A stretch of DNA of 24,855 nt from Oscillospiraceae bacterium (GCA_009782405.1 WRJC01000044.1:1-24855); one strand, 5' to 3'; counted from the stretch's first letter, positions 6,277 to 14,103 are shown. The notes: generated from the sequence alone by a model not told the origin. Translations and numbers: made by a program.

Positions 6277-7769
6277 CCAACGTCGAGCTTTATATCTTCC
6301 CCCGTTTTTTTCGACAGGCATTTCACAAACAGGGCCAGCGGATGGTTTTGCGCGCTGTCAATGTCCGGCGAGGCCCCGCTCACTTTTTTCAGGGTGTCGC
6401 TTATCGCCTTGTATCCGTATTTGTCGGCCCAGGCAAAGAATTGGCCGTGATAAGAATCCGCCCATTCTTCGTCCGCCGCCCTTTCCCCGGTCACAGAAAT
6501 CACGGAAGCGATGTAATGTTCCGCCAGCACGGCCAAAAGCTCGGGGTCCCATACATAAGGCGGGTGATAGTATTGATACGGCCCGTGGGCGGATGTCGTG
6601 AAAAGATGCCCCAATTCGTGGCAGGCAATCGAGGGAAATCCCGCGTCGATCATGGCCAGAAGCCGCGCAAACAAATTCTCTTCATAAAAAGTTTCGTTTG
6701 TCCAAGGGTCACACCAAGACTCAAGATGGATTTTGTCCCCGTAATAGTCATAGCCGCTTCCGGGATCCCAGTGTTTTGGCACGGCATGATAGACGATCTC
6801 TTTTGGAAAATCGTATTTCGGGAAAAACCCGGTCAGCTTTCCGTAAACCGTTTCGGCGACGTCAAAAAATTTTTGGATATGCCCGTCGGAGAGTTCGTAT
6901 TCGTCAAATATCTCTTTTCCGATGCAAAGCACGCTCCTTTTGTACGAAAACTCATAGCTGCCCAACGTTTCGTTTTCGGTTTTTACCAATTCCCCTTTAT
7001 TGTTTGCAAATACTGTCAAACCGGCAAGCGCCAGTACGGGAATCAATATGCACAGCAAAACTATCGGCGCATATTTTTGTGTTTTGGGATTTTCAAAGAA
7101 AGCGGATTTTTTTATCCCCCGATAAAGCATATGCGAAATAAATATCAATAGCAGAGCCCACAAAACGTAAACGACGCCAAGTATCATTTTCACCATCATG
7201 TCGCCGCTGAAGGCAGATATAAAAGTTGCAACAAGACCGTTTGCCATCGCGCCGCGAATGATCAGGCTCAAAAAAAACATCAAAGCAGGCGCGAGAATAA
7301 CTGAGATCGAGTGCTCTTTTTTGAAGACGAACGGGAAACGGTACAGATCTCCGGCAAACGCCACGCAATACAAAGCGGGGACCGAGGAAGTCAGCGCAAA
7401 CTGCGTGAAAACAAATATCCATTCATTCGCGTAGGACATTGCAAACCCGCTTGAATACGAAGACAATGCGATTTCGCCGTACAATATTTCCTCCGGCATG
7501 AGTATGTGCGTCAAAACGCACAATCCTGCAAGCGCGGTCGCGGCGAGCGCAATCCATTTAAGCGCGCGCGCCCCGAATTTGGCGCGCAATATGATGGCGG
7601 GCACGCATGGGACCACAGCGTACAAGAACAACAAAAATAATTGCTCAAACTGCAAAAGCTCGGAGAACTGAGTTGCAAAAAAGAATCTCAGCGAATAAAC
7701 AAAAGTTAAAATGCCGATGGAAACATAGATTATAAGCGCAATTATCCCTGTTTTTCGTTTTTCGTCCAT
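6273..7769 (-). CDS. Polytopic membrane zinc metallopeptidase (HELGH)
   Basis: The 498-residue protein starts with about seven transmembrane segments in residues 8-255. A soluble domain follows with the zinc-protease motif HELGH (residues 384-388, context FPSIACHELGHLFTTSAHG). Glutamates in WDPELLAVLAEHY (410, 417) are candidates for the third zinc ligand, as in gluzincins. The catalytic domain precedes no further membrane span and would lie on one face of the membrane. Substrate and exact family are not recognisable. AAGGGAG lies 6 bases before the ATG, and a consensus promoter lies at 7824-7852. It is a single-gene unit convergent with the small membrane protein. Confidence 0.8.
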   Translation of the reverse strand: MDEKRKTGIIALIIYVSIGILTFVYSLRFFFATQFSELLQFEQLFLLFLYAVVPCVPAIILRAKFGARALKWIALAATALAGLCVLTHILMPEEILYGEIALSSYSSGFAMSYANEWIFVFTQFALTSSVPALYCVAFAGDLYRFPFVFKKEHSISVILAPALMFFLSLIIRGAMANGLVATFISAFSGDMMVKMILGVVYVLWALLLIFISHMLYRGIKKSAFFENPKTQKYAPIVLLCILIPVLALAGLTVFANNKGELVKTENETLGSYEFSYKRSVLCIGKEIFDEYELSDGHIQKFFDVAETVYGKLTGFFPKYDFPKEIVYHAVPKHWDPGSGYDYYGDKIHLESWCDPWTNETFYEENLFARLLAMIDAGFPSIACHELGHLFTTSAHGPYQYYHPPYVWDPELLAVLAEHYIASVISVTGERAADEEWADSYHGQFFAWADKYGYKAISDTLKKVSGASPDIDSAQNHPLALFVKCLSKKTGEDIKLDVG

Positions 7770-7823
7770 ATGCCGCTCCCTTCCATTTCAAAATTTCATC
7801 AAAAAAAACACCTTGACGCGGAT

Positions 7824-7852
7824 ATTGTACCATATATTCACAGCGATGTCAA
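7824..7852 (-). promoter_or_regulatory. Sigma-A promoter of the metallopeptidase gene
   Basis: On the minus strand, TTGACA (7847-7852), a 17-base spacer and TACAAT (7824-7829), preceded by TGG (extended -10), lie 54 bases before the start codon. Confidence 0.85.
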
Positions 7853-7921
7853 TATTTCGCTACAAAAGGCTCGGGAACCGGCACGCAACAAGATATCGGC
7901 CATTATTTTTTATGCGCTTGC

Positions 7922-7996
7922 CCTGCCGAACAGCAACGCGGGACGCGCAGGGGCGCGTCCCCTACTTGCACATATGTTCCGGGGTTTTTAGAGGCA
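7922..7996. repeat. Palindromic intergenic element, locus B
   Basis: It contains the CCGAACAGCAACGCGG block of locus A, a GGGACGCG/CGCGTCCC hairpin (7940-7961) and CCTACTTGCACATATGTTCC followed by a T-run. The left GTAGGGG half present at loci A and C is missing. The rest of 7770-8147 holds promoters and a terminator but no gene that I can support. Confidence 0.75.
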
Positions 7997-7997
7997 A

Positions 7998-8034
7998 AGA
8001 GGGTGGCACGCGAGATCGCGCGCGTCTTTTTTTT
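7998..8034 (+). terminator. Orphan terminator, resembling the 3' end of a T-box leader
   Basis: AGAGGGTGGCACGCG is followed by a GC-rich hairpin (ACGCG 8008-8012 with CGCGT 8021-8025) and eight Ts (8027-8034). The GGGTGGCA-CGCG string resembles the conserved T-box sequence AGGGTGGNACCGCG with one base missing. No T-box body or downstream aminoacyl-tRNA or amino-acid gene is present, so it is at most a relic. The terminator itself is convincing. Confidence 0.45.
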
Positions 8035-8074
8035 GCTTTTCATTTGCACAACTCGAAATATTTAAATAAAAATC

Positions 8075-8103
8075 TTGACTTAATTTCAAATAACGGATAT
8101 AAT
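8075..8103 (+). promoter_or_regulatory. Sigma-A promoter of the HipA/CtkA-like operon
   Basis: TTGACT (8075-8080), a 17-base spacer and TATAAT (8098-8103) lie 44 bases before the first start codon. Confidence 0.85.
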
Positions 8104-8147
8104 TATATATAGAAGATTTTAGGTAAAAAATGTGAGGGTCGAAAATA

Positions 8148-8396
8148 ATGAACGGTAATTATAGATATAATCCCGCAGATTTCAAAGGAATGTTAGGATT
8201 ATCCGAGGAATTGAATATTTTTTATGAATTGCACGAAGCATATAATAAAGAAAAAACAAGCCGATGCAGATTTGCTCTTGAAAAACATGGAGAAGATTTA
8301 TTTTTTACGATAAAACACAGAGAACTTGAGGGGAATTTAACTCGCGCAACGGCTGCAGATTTAAGAGAGTATATGGAGGAACTGTTGTATGATTGA
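8148..8396 (+). CDS. Small partner protein of the HipA/CtkA-like kinase (putative antitoxin)
   Basis: This 82-residue acidic protein (FKGMLGLSEELNIFYELHEA, HGEDLFFTIKHRELEGNLTR, ADLREYMEELLYD) has no HTH that I can see, so it is not a typical HipB. It starts 9 bases after GAGGG. Its last 8 bases overlap the start of the kinase gene, so the two are probably translationally coupled. By analogy with toxin operons in which a small gene precedes a HipA-type kinase, it may be an antitoxin or a kinase subdomain partner. The family is not recognised and the role is inferred from position only. Confidence 0.65.
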   Translation: MNGNYRYNPADFKGMLGLSEELNIFYELHEAYNKEKTSRCRFALEKHGEDLFFTIKHRELEGNLTRATAADLREYMEELLYD

Positions 8397-9267
8397 TTTT
8401 AATGCAGGCGAAGAAAAGCTGAATAAATTCAGTGGTTCGGAAAAAAAGACGACGATTTTATATAATAACGAATTATACATGATAAAATTCCCCGACCCGA
8501 TAAGAGATAAAAAAAATGTATTAAGTTATATGAACAATCAGTATTCCGAACATATCGGTTGCAATATATTTCGTGCTTGCGGTTTTGTCACACAGGAAAC
8601 GGCATTAGGGACATACACAGATAAAACCGGAAAAGAAAAAATTGTGGTTGGGTGCAAAGATTTTACACAAAACGGCGCAATACTCCATGAATTTTCCAAA
8701 CTTGGAAATCAAATCGTCGAAATTGACAGCAAATTCGGGACTACCATAGAGAATGTCGGATTGATAATAGACAAATGCGATTTAATAAAAAATAAAAGGG
8801 ACATGCTTGATGGCTTTTGGAATATGTTTGTAATCGACGCTTTATTGGGTAATTCCGACAGGCACTTTGATAATTGGGGCGTATTAGAACAAAATGGGCA
8901 AATTTTATTTGCCCCTATTTATGATTGCGGTTCAACTTTGGGAGCGTTGCTTGACGATTCCACGATGGGCGAATTGCTGACCGACGCCAATTTGCCGGAA
9001 TTTAAGAACAGGGAATATAATATAACATCATGCTATTATATGGAAAGCAAGAGGATATTCTATCACGAGATTTTCAAAAATCCGCCAAATGATTTAGCAA
9101 AAGCCGCAAAACGTACTATATCAAAAATTCACATAAATAAAATTAACAGTATTGTTGATTCTACTGAGCAAATTTCTAATATCAGAAAAGAATATCTCAG
9201 GAAAGCGATTGCTATACGGCATGAACAAATCTTAATACCTGCGTTAAAAAGAATTTTGCAACATTAA
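8389..9267 (+). CDS. HipA-like/CtkA-type serine/threonine kinase toxin
   Basis: The 292-residue protein is HipA-like but short, lacking the separate N-terminal HipA subdomain, as in CtkA-type kinases. It has the ATP-binding lysine in LYMIKFP (K33). The catalytic loop LLGNSDRHFDNWG (residues 152-164, D157) and the metal-binding aspartate in PIYDCGSTLG (D179) are also present. HipA-family kinases phosphorylate a translation component or similar target and stop growth; the target here cannot be told. GGAGGA lies 8 bases before the ATG. It forms an AT-rich two-gene operon with the 82-residue partner, and a palindromic repeat follows. The composition differs from the flanking genes, consistent with transfer. 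Confidence 0.85.
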   Translation: MIDFNAGEEKLNKFSGSEKKTTILYNNELYMIKFPDPIRDKKNVLSYMNNQYSEHIGCNIFRACGFVTQETALGTYTDKTGKEKIVVGCKDFTQNGAILHEFSKLGNQIVEIDSKFGTTIENVGLIIDKCDLIKNKRDMLDGFWNMFVIDALLGNSDRHFDNWGVLEQNGQILFAPIYDCGSTLGALLDDSTMGELLTDANLPEFKNREYNITSCYYMESKRIFYHEIFKNPPNDLAKAAKRTISKIHINKINSIVDSTEQISNIRKEYLRKAIAIRHEQILIPALKRILQH

Positions 9268-9326
9268 AACAAACGTGGGATCGACAAATCAATGGTGGAT
9301 AAATGCGGCACATTGGGCGAAATCAT

Positions 9327-9451
9327 GTAGGGGACGGCGCCCTCGCCGTCCCGCGAATCAAGACCAACGCAAAATCAGACTTGCGGGACGCGCAGGGGCG
9401 CGTCCCCTACTTGCATATATGTTCCGAGGTTTTTTATTGGCCGTCTAAAAT
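9327..9451. repeat. Palindromic intergenic element, locus C
   Basis: This is the most complete copy. Perfect 10-bp terminal inverted repeats GTAGGGGACG (9327-9336) and CGTCCCCTAC (9401-9410) enclose two hairpins, GGGACGGC/GCCGTCCC (9331-9352) and GGGACGCG/CGCGTCCC (9385-9406). The conserved TTGCATATATGTTCCGAGG and GTCTAAAATG tail follows. The tail reaches the stop codon of the anti-sigma gene. No transposase is encoded. Confidence 0.8.
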
Positions 9452-10701
9452 GTTTTCCGTTCGGCAATAGGCCGCCTGTCTTCCGGCAGCACGACCACGC
9501 CCGTGATTTTGCCGTTTTCGTCGATGGAATAGCGTATGCCCATAACGGCGTAATCCCTGTCGGTTTCGTCCCAGCGCAACTTCATCTCCACGATTTGGGA
9601 CTGCGCCGTTTTGCCCTCTTCGAAGCAATCCTCAAACAAAACGGACATAGGCGGGCCGCGCCACTCGTAATACTCGATAAACCCAGAATATGTGATCATG
9701 CCGTTTTCGTCGATGCCAAGCTCTTCGAGGGTGGAATCGACCGCTGCGGCATTTTCCCAGTCAAAGCTCATAAAAAATTCGATGCGGTCCTCGGCTTTCC
9801 ATTTGAGCCATTCTTCCCGGCTCGCAGGGCCGGCGATTTGGTCCGCCTCGGGCCAAAAATCCTCGCCCGGTTCATGAGGGGTCCGGTAATAGCCGATGCC
9901 TTCCAAATATTTTTCCGCCTTTTGGGGGTCGGCGAGCGACTTGTCGAGCGGCACCTCGAAAACCGCGCATGGGCCTTTATAGCCGGGATTGGCCATGATC
10001 TCGCCCGTCGCCTCGTCGTAGATGATCGCGTCGCGGTCGTATATCGCCGCGCCCCTGCATATGACGAAATATATCCCCCTGTCGGCGAACATCTCGACCG
10101 CGTCGCTTTCGGCGATGTAGTAAATTATCCCGTTGGCCATGGTCGCATAGAAGCCTCCGTTCATCGAAGTCGAATTCACCAGCCAAGGCTTCAGCCCTTT
10201 TACCATGAAGGCCGCGTAAAAATCCGTGGCCCGGACAAATCCCCCGTCGTCGATTAATTTGCCCATGTCGCCGTGTTCGATCGCGAATACCGCATATGTG
10301 CGCTCGTCCGATGCCTGCTCCGCGCTGCCGAACAGGTTTTTGTCCTTTAGATCGCTGCCCGTCATGATCGCAAGCAGCGTAAACGTATATCCCTCCGATT
10401 CGACCGACATATTTATATCCATCGCCTCCCCGCCCTCAAACGAAGCGCTCAGAACATCGTCGCCCATCATGCCCGCGATTTCGCTCGGCTTCAAAAGCTT
10501 GGATACGATTGCCGTCGCCGCAGTCGCCATCGTCAAGGCGAGCAGCGCGGCCACCGGAATGATCAGCTTCCATCTGTAGCGGCGGGCCGCGATGCTCGGT
10601 TTGCGCCCGGTTTCCATAGCGGCCAATGTCTTTTCGGCCAATTTTTGGCTCGGAGCTTCGGCCGACATAGCTTCTCTGTACATTTCCCTGAATTTATTCA
10701 T
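9445..10701 (-). CDS. Membrane-anchored anti-sigma factor-like protein
   Basis: The 418-residue protein has a short cytoplasmic N-terminal region (MNKFREMYREAMSAEAPSQK), one transmembrane helix at residues 44-66 (LIIPVAALLALTMATAATAI) and a large extracellular domain of unknown family. This is the layout of anti-sigma factors that hold an ECF sigma at the membrane. Its gene starts 8 bases inside the end of the ECF sigma gene (ATG at 10701, sigma stop TAA at 10694-10696), which supports a sigma/anti-sigma pair. The extracellular part would be the sensor. The signal is unknown. Confidence 0.75.
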   Translation of the reverse strand: MNKFREMYREAMSAEAPSQKLAEKTLAAMETGRKPSIAARRYRWKLIIPVAALLALTMATAATAIVSKLLKPSEIAGMMGDDVLSASFEGGEAMDINMSVESEGYTFTLLAIMTGSDLKDKNLFGSAEQASDERTYAVFAIEHGDMGKLIDDGGFVRATDFYAAFMVKGLKPWLVNSTSMNGGFYATMANGIIYYIAESDAVEMFADRGIYFVICRGAAIYDRDAIIYDEATGEIMANPGYKGPCAVFEVPLDKSLADPQKAEKYLEGIGYYRTPHEPGEDFWPEADQIAGPASREEWLKWKAEDRIEFFMSFDWENAAAVDSTLEELGIDENGMITYSGFIEYYEWRGPPMSVLFEDCFEEGKTAQSQIVEMKLRWDETDRDYAVMGIRYSIDENGKITGVVVLPEDRRPIAERKTF

Positions 10702-11221
10702 AGCTGTATTCCCCTTTCAATTTTTCCCGCAGAATGTTTCTCGCGCGGCGCAGCCGCGAAAGCGCGTTCGATTGCTTCATGCCCAAAACCCTGCCGATTT
10801 CGGCGACCGGCATATCCTCATAATAGAACAAATGAATGATCGTCCGGTATTTTTGGGGCAGATTGGCCACCGCATGGCATACATCGCTCAAATCGTCACT
10901 TTCTTCGGCTGCAAGGCTCTCCGACCATTCCTCCAAGGGAACGGTGCGCCGAAGCCATGCCGTGTTTTTTTGCTTCTTGCAGCAGTTCACCGTGACCCGG
11001 ATCAGCCACGCCTTGACGTGCTCGTCGCTTTCAAAAGTTTTGCCGGATTTGATCAGCCTGACAAAGACTTCCTGAAATACGTCTTCCGCGTCGGCTTTGT
11101 TTTTTGCCTGCGAAACCGCGAGCCGGTATACCATATCGGAGTGGTCTTTGAAAATCGCCGAAATCATGTCCCCATCGTCCGCGCATAGACCGCCATCGCC
11201 AAATGATAACTCTGTATTCAT
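10694..11221 (-). CDS. ECF RNA polymerase sigma factor
   Basis: The 175-residue protein has region 2 (DMVYRLAVSQAKNKADAEDV, FQEVFVRL, VKAWLIRVTVNCC) and region 4 (NLPQKYRTIIHLFYYEDMPV, AEIGRVLGMKQSNALSRLRR), as in extracytoplasmic-function sigma factors. I chose the ATG at 11221: AAAGGAG lies 11 bases upstream, whereas the in-frame ATG at 11230 is only 2 bases from it. The frame is open further upstream but without a usable start. The downstream overlapping gene encodes its likely anti-sigma factor. No clear sigma-A promoter was seen upstream; autoregulation is typical of such pairs. Confidence 0.88.
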   Translation of the reverse strand: MNTELSFGDGGLCADDGDMISAIFKDHSDMVYRLAVSQAKNKADAEDVFQEVFVRLIKSGKTFESDEHVKAWLIRVTVNCCKKQKNTAWLRRTVPLEEWSESLAAEESDDLSDVCHAVANLPQKYRTIIHLFYYEDMPVAEIGRVLGMKQSNALSRLRRARNILREKLKGEYSYE

Positions 11222-11320
11222 ATGATTCATAACTCCTTTCAATAGCAATACCCCCGAAAAACTCATTTTATTGCATTTTGCATGGCAAAAAATTTGTTTT
11301 TTCAAATTCAAAACCAAAGA

Positions 11321-11353
11321 ACCCAAAAAAGCGGCGATAACGCTCGTTTGGGT
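11321..11353 (-). terminator. Possible weak terminator after the GH32 gene
   Basis: ACCCAAA (11321-11327) pairs with TTTGGGT (11347-11353), and AGCG (11330-11333) with CGCT (11341-11344). On the minus strand the hairpin follows the GH32 stop by 25 bases. The T-run lies inside the stem rather than after it, so termination is uncertain. Confidence 0.35.
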
Positions 11354-11377
11354 ATTGTCGTTTATGCTTATCCAAAA

Positions 11378-12469
11378 TTATGCGCCGAACCAATAGGTGA
11401 ACGATTCTTCGCCCGCATCGATGAAAACCTCTATGGTTTTGGAATCCCTTAAAATATCGACTCTTTTCGCCTCCCCTTTGTGTTCCAGCGGGAACGAAAG
11501 CCCCGATGCCATCACCGTCACGCCGTTTTTTTCGATTTTGACCAATTCGTCGTCATTTTTCAGCAGGCTTCCCGCCTCGCCCACCGGGAACGAATATAGT
11601 TTGCCATCGGCCATTTTCAGCTCGCGCGGAATCGTGAACGCGCCCATGTAATCCGCGCCCGCATCGGCCTGCCTGTCCCATGAGCTCAGCCAGCCTATCA
11701 TTATCCTTCGCCCCCTGCCGTCGGGAAAAGTCTGCGGGGCGTAAAAATGGGGACCCGCTTCCGGGGCGTGAAAAGATATGGGGGAAAGCGTTTTTCCGTC
11801 GAAATCGCCGTACACGAACATCGTGGAATGGGTTTGCCTGCCCATTTGCGAAAACATCAGCATATATTTGCCTTCAAACGGGAAAAAGTCGGGGCATTCC
11901 AAAACGCTCCCGTATTGCCCGCCCTCAAACAGCACGCCTATATATTCCCACTCAAAAAGGTTTTCGGACGAAAAGAGCAATATTTTCCCTATGTTGTCTT
12001 TGCCCGAGCCGCACACCATGTAATACGCATCGCCTATCTTCGTCACCTTGGGATCCCTGAAATCGCGGCTTCCATCTTTGGGGGCCTGCCTGATCACGGG
12101 GTTGTTTTCGTATTTTTCGAAATGCAGGCCGTCTTCGCTCACCGCGACGGATTGAGTCTGTCCGAGTTCGTCAGAAACGGAGGTATAAAACAAATACAGC
12201 AAATCATCTTTGATCGCCGCGCTTCCAGACCAGCAGCCCCCGTTCTCGCCGTTGTCGTATGGCTTGTCGGGATAGAGCGCTATGGGCAGCTCCTCCCAAT
12301 GGATCAGATCGCCGCTCGCGGCGTGCCCCCAGTGCATTTGGCCCCATTTTGGCGCATACGGGTAATGCTGAAAAAACGCATGGTATTTCCCCTTGTAGAA
12401 CACAAGTCCGTTCGGGTCGTTTATCCAGCCCTTTTTGGGCTCAAAGTGATACTGTAGTCTTTGCGGCAT
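11378..12469 (-). CDS. GH32 beta-fructosidase (sucrose/fructan hydrolase)
   Basis: GH32 enzymes cleave terminal fructose from sucrose, raffinose or fructans. The 363-residue protein has the three catalytic signatures: the nucleophile D18 in WINDPNG, the transition-state stabiliser D139 in FRDPKV, and the acid/base E191 in ECPDFF. No signal peptide is visible, so it acts in the cytoplasm. The ATG at 12469 is chosen because GGGGA lies 9 bases upstream; a TTG at 12493 lacks a ribosome-binding site. The family's C-terminal beta-sandwich (about 150 residues) is reduced to roughly 60 residues ending RDSKTIEVFIDAGEESFTYW, so part appears deleted. It is divergent from the GH4 gene. Confidence 0.9.
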   Translation of the reverse strand: MPQRLQYHFEPKKGWINDPNGLVFYKGKYHAFFQHYPYAPKWGQMHWGHAASGDLIHWEELPIALYPDKPYDNGENGGCWSGSAAIKDDLLYLFYTSVSDELGQTQSVAVSEDGLHFEKYENNPVIRQAPKDGSRDFRDPKVTKIGDAYYMVCGSGKDNIGKILLFSSENLFEWEYIGVLFEGGQYGSVLECPDFFPFEGKYMLMFSQMGRQTHSTMFVYGDFDGKTLSPISFHAPEAGPHFYAPQTFPDGRGRRIMIGWLSSWDRQADAGADYMGAFTIPRELKMADGKLYSFPVGEAGSLLKNDDELVKIEKNGVTVMASGLSFPLEHKGEAKRVDILRDSKTIEVFIDAGEESFTYWFGA

Positions 12470-12506
12470 ATTGAATTTCCCCAATCTGTTCAAATATACA
12501 TTTGTT

Positions 12507-12546
12507 TTATTGTACTACCAAAATCATTGTTTGTCAACTCTTTTCG
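12507..12546. repeat. 40-bp promoter block, copy 2
   Basis: It matches 5691-5730 at 36 of 40 positions, with identical -35, -10 and spacing. Confidence 0.85.
12509..12537 (-). promoter_or_regulatory. Sigma-A promoter of the GH32 gene
   Basis: On the minus strand, TTGACA (12532-12537), a 17-base spacer and TACAAT (12509-12514) lie 39 bases before the start codon. Confidence 0.85.
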
Positions 12547-12565
12547 GGTTTTCTTCGAAAATTGC

Positions 12566-12594
12566 TTGATTTTTTCTTTATAATCGTGTATAAT
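12566..12594 (+). promoter_or_regulatory. Sigma-A promoter of the GH4 gene
   Basis: TTGATT (12566-12571), a 17-base spacer and TATAAT (12589-12594). A second TATAAT lies at 12579-12584. It is back to back with the GH32 promoter, only 28 bases away. Confidence 0.75.
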
Positions 12595-12650
12595 CCATAT
12601 GGAAGCGGCTATATGAGCCTTTTTTAAACTATTTATGGAGGAAAAAAGAG

Positions 12651-13976
12651 ATGGGAGAACATGGGCGCAAAAAAATAACGTTCATAGGCTCGGGGAGCGT
12701 GGTGTTCACGCGCAACCTGGCAAGGGACATACTGACATTTCCGGCGTTCGCGGATTGCGAGATCGCTCTCATGGACATAGACGCGGGCAATCTCGAGCTG
12801 TCAAAGAGGGCGGTGGAAAAAATCGTCGCGGAGGGCAAATATCCCGCTCTGATATCGGCCACCACCGACAGGGCGCAGGCTTTAAGGGGCGCGGACGGGG
12901 TGCTCTGCACCATCGAGTGCAGCGACGATGTGACCACGGCCTCGGATGTGAACGTGCCCCTGAAATACAACATAAGCATAAACATCGGCGACACGCGGGG
13001 CCCGTCGGCGATTTTCAGGTTTCTGAGGACTTGGCCCCACATAGCCGACATTGTGCGGGACATGGAAAGATACTGCCCGAGGGCGGTGTTTTTGAACTAC
13101 ACGAACCCCATGGCAATGATCTGCCGCGCGGTGCAGCAGGTGTCGGAGATAAAAACAACCGGTCTGTGCCACAGCGTGCAGGGCACGGCGGGGATGCTGG
13201 CGGGATGGATAGGCGCGCCAAAAGACGAGATATCGTATTTGTGCGCGGGAATAAACCACCAGGCTTTTTACCTGAAATACGAATGGAACGGCGAAGACGC
13301 ATACCCGCTGCTAAGAAAGGCCATGGAAAAGCCGGAGATACTCGATGCCGAGCAGGTCCGAAACGATATGTTTCTGCACTTGGGATATTACGTCACGGAA
13401 TCGAGCGGGCACAATTCGGAATATGTGGCCTGGTACAGGAAGCGCGGGGACCTGATGGAAAAATACTGCGCCCACGGCACGAACTGGAATCCGGGCCACC
13501 AGCGCAGAGCGGGCACAAAGGCGCAAAAAAGCGAGCGGCGGCAAAAGGAGTTCAATGAATTCATAAACAACCCCATCAATTTAAACCGCAGCGAGGAATT
13601 TGCCTCGTACATATTCAACGCGGTCTTCGGTGACCAGGCTTTGTTCGAGTTCAACGGCAACGTGCGCAATTACGGCTTGATAGACAACCTTCCCTATGGG
13701 GCCTGCGTCGAGGTGCCCGTTTTGGCCTCGAAGGGCGGGCTGAAACCGATGAGGGTGGGCAGCCTCCCCCTGCAGCTGGCGGCGCTCTGCGGAACTTCGT
13801 CGCGCTGCGAGGAAATGGCGGTCGAGGGGGCGCTGACGGGAAACCGCGACTTGATCTATCAGGCCTGCTATTTCGACCCGCTGTCCTCGGCGGTGCTGAG
13901 CCTTGCGGAGATCAAATGCATGGTCGACGATATGTTCGCCGAGCATGAGGGCTGGCTTCCCATGTTTCACCTCTAA
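12651..13976 (+). CDS. melA: GH4 alpha-galactosidase
   Basis: GH4 enzymes use NAD+ and a divalent metal to hydrolyse glycosides by an oxidation-elimination route. The 441-residue protein has the N-terminal NAD-binding loop [15 protein letters not shown] (9-23), NYTNPMAM (149-156), the metal-binding Cys-His in GLCHSVQGT (C173, H174) and the second metal histidine in GINHQAF (H203). GLCHSVQ and the overall length are typical of MelA-type alpha-galactosidases rather than 6-phospho-glucosidases. GGAGG at 12637-12641 is 9 bases before the ATG. The product would be cytoplasmic and release galactose from melibiose or raffinose. The stop codon touches the first 81-bp repeat. Confidence 0.9.
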   Translation: MGEHGRKKITFIGSGSVVFTRNLARDILTFPAFADCEIALMDIDAGNLELSKRAVEKIVAEGKYPALISATTDRAQALRGADGVLCTIECSDDVTTASDVNVPLKYNISINIGDTRGPSAIFRFLRTWPHIADIVRDMERYCPRAVFLNYTNPMAMICRAVQQVSEIKTTGLCHSVQGTAGMLAGWIGAPKDEISYLCAGINHQAFYLKYEWNGEDAYPLLRKAMEKPEILDAEQVRNDMFLHLGYYVTESSGHNSEYVAWYRKRGDLMEKYCAHGTNWNPGHQRRAGTKAQKSERRQKEFNEFINNPINLNRSEEFASYIFNAVFGDQALFEFNGNVRNYGLIDNLPYGACVEVPVLASKGGLKPMRVGSLPLQLAALCGTSSRCEEMAVEGALTGNRDLIYQACYFDPLSSAVLSLAEIKCMVDDMFAEHEGWLPMFHL

Positions 13977-13997
13977 AAAACCAAAATATTAACATTT

Positions 13998-14013
13998 TGT
14001 ATGTTTACATACA
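13998..14013. promoter_or_regulatory. 16-bp palindromic operator candidate, copy 1
   Basis: TGTATGTTTACATACA has perfect 7-base arms. It overlaps the -35 box of the promoter in the repeat, a position suited to repression. It is not the usual Rex site, so the regulator is unknown. The same site lies at 14985-15000. Confidence 0.6.
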
Positions 14014-14033
14014 GCCTTAAAATATGTTACAAT
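14005..14033 (+). promoter_or_regulatory. Extended -10 promoter in repeat copy 1 (toxin-antitoxin operon)
   Basis: TTACAT (14005-14010), a 17-base spacer and TACAAT (14028-14033), with TGT before the -10. It lies 70 bases before the antitoxin start. Confidence 0.75.
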
Positions 14034-14103
14034 ATCCGTATTAAAAAATATATATGCAATAAATCATGAGGATTTTTTACAGAAGAAAGGCGGGAATGAC
14101 TTA

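Larger units (their letters stand above)
13975..14055. repeat. 81-bp direct repeat, copy 1 (duplicated PFOR promoter)
   Basis: It is identical to 14962-15042 (spacing 987 bp). It begins at the stop codon of the GH4 gene. Beyond the exact part the similarity continues in weaker form through a GAGGATTTTTT segment, corresponding to the PFOR ribosome-binding region. Together the two copies bracket the toxin-antitoxin pair. Confidence 0.97.

Noticed and set aside
6342..7151. 269-codon plus-strand frame
   Set aside because: Antisense shadow of the metallopeptidase gene.
3341..9451. Repeats with hairpins as a possible CRISPR array
   Set aside because: The copies are kilobases apart, with no regular spacers and no cas genes. 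They are dispersed palindromic elements.
12635..13558. 307-codon plus-strand frame overlapping the GH4 gene
   Set aside because: Frame-shifted shadow of the GH4 gene, with an Arg/Gly/His-rich product and no homology.
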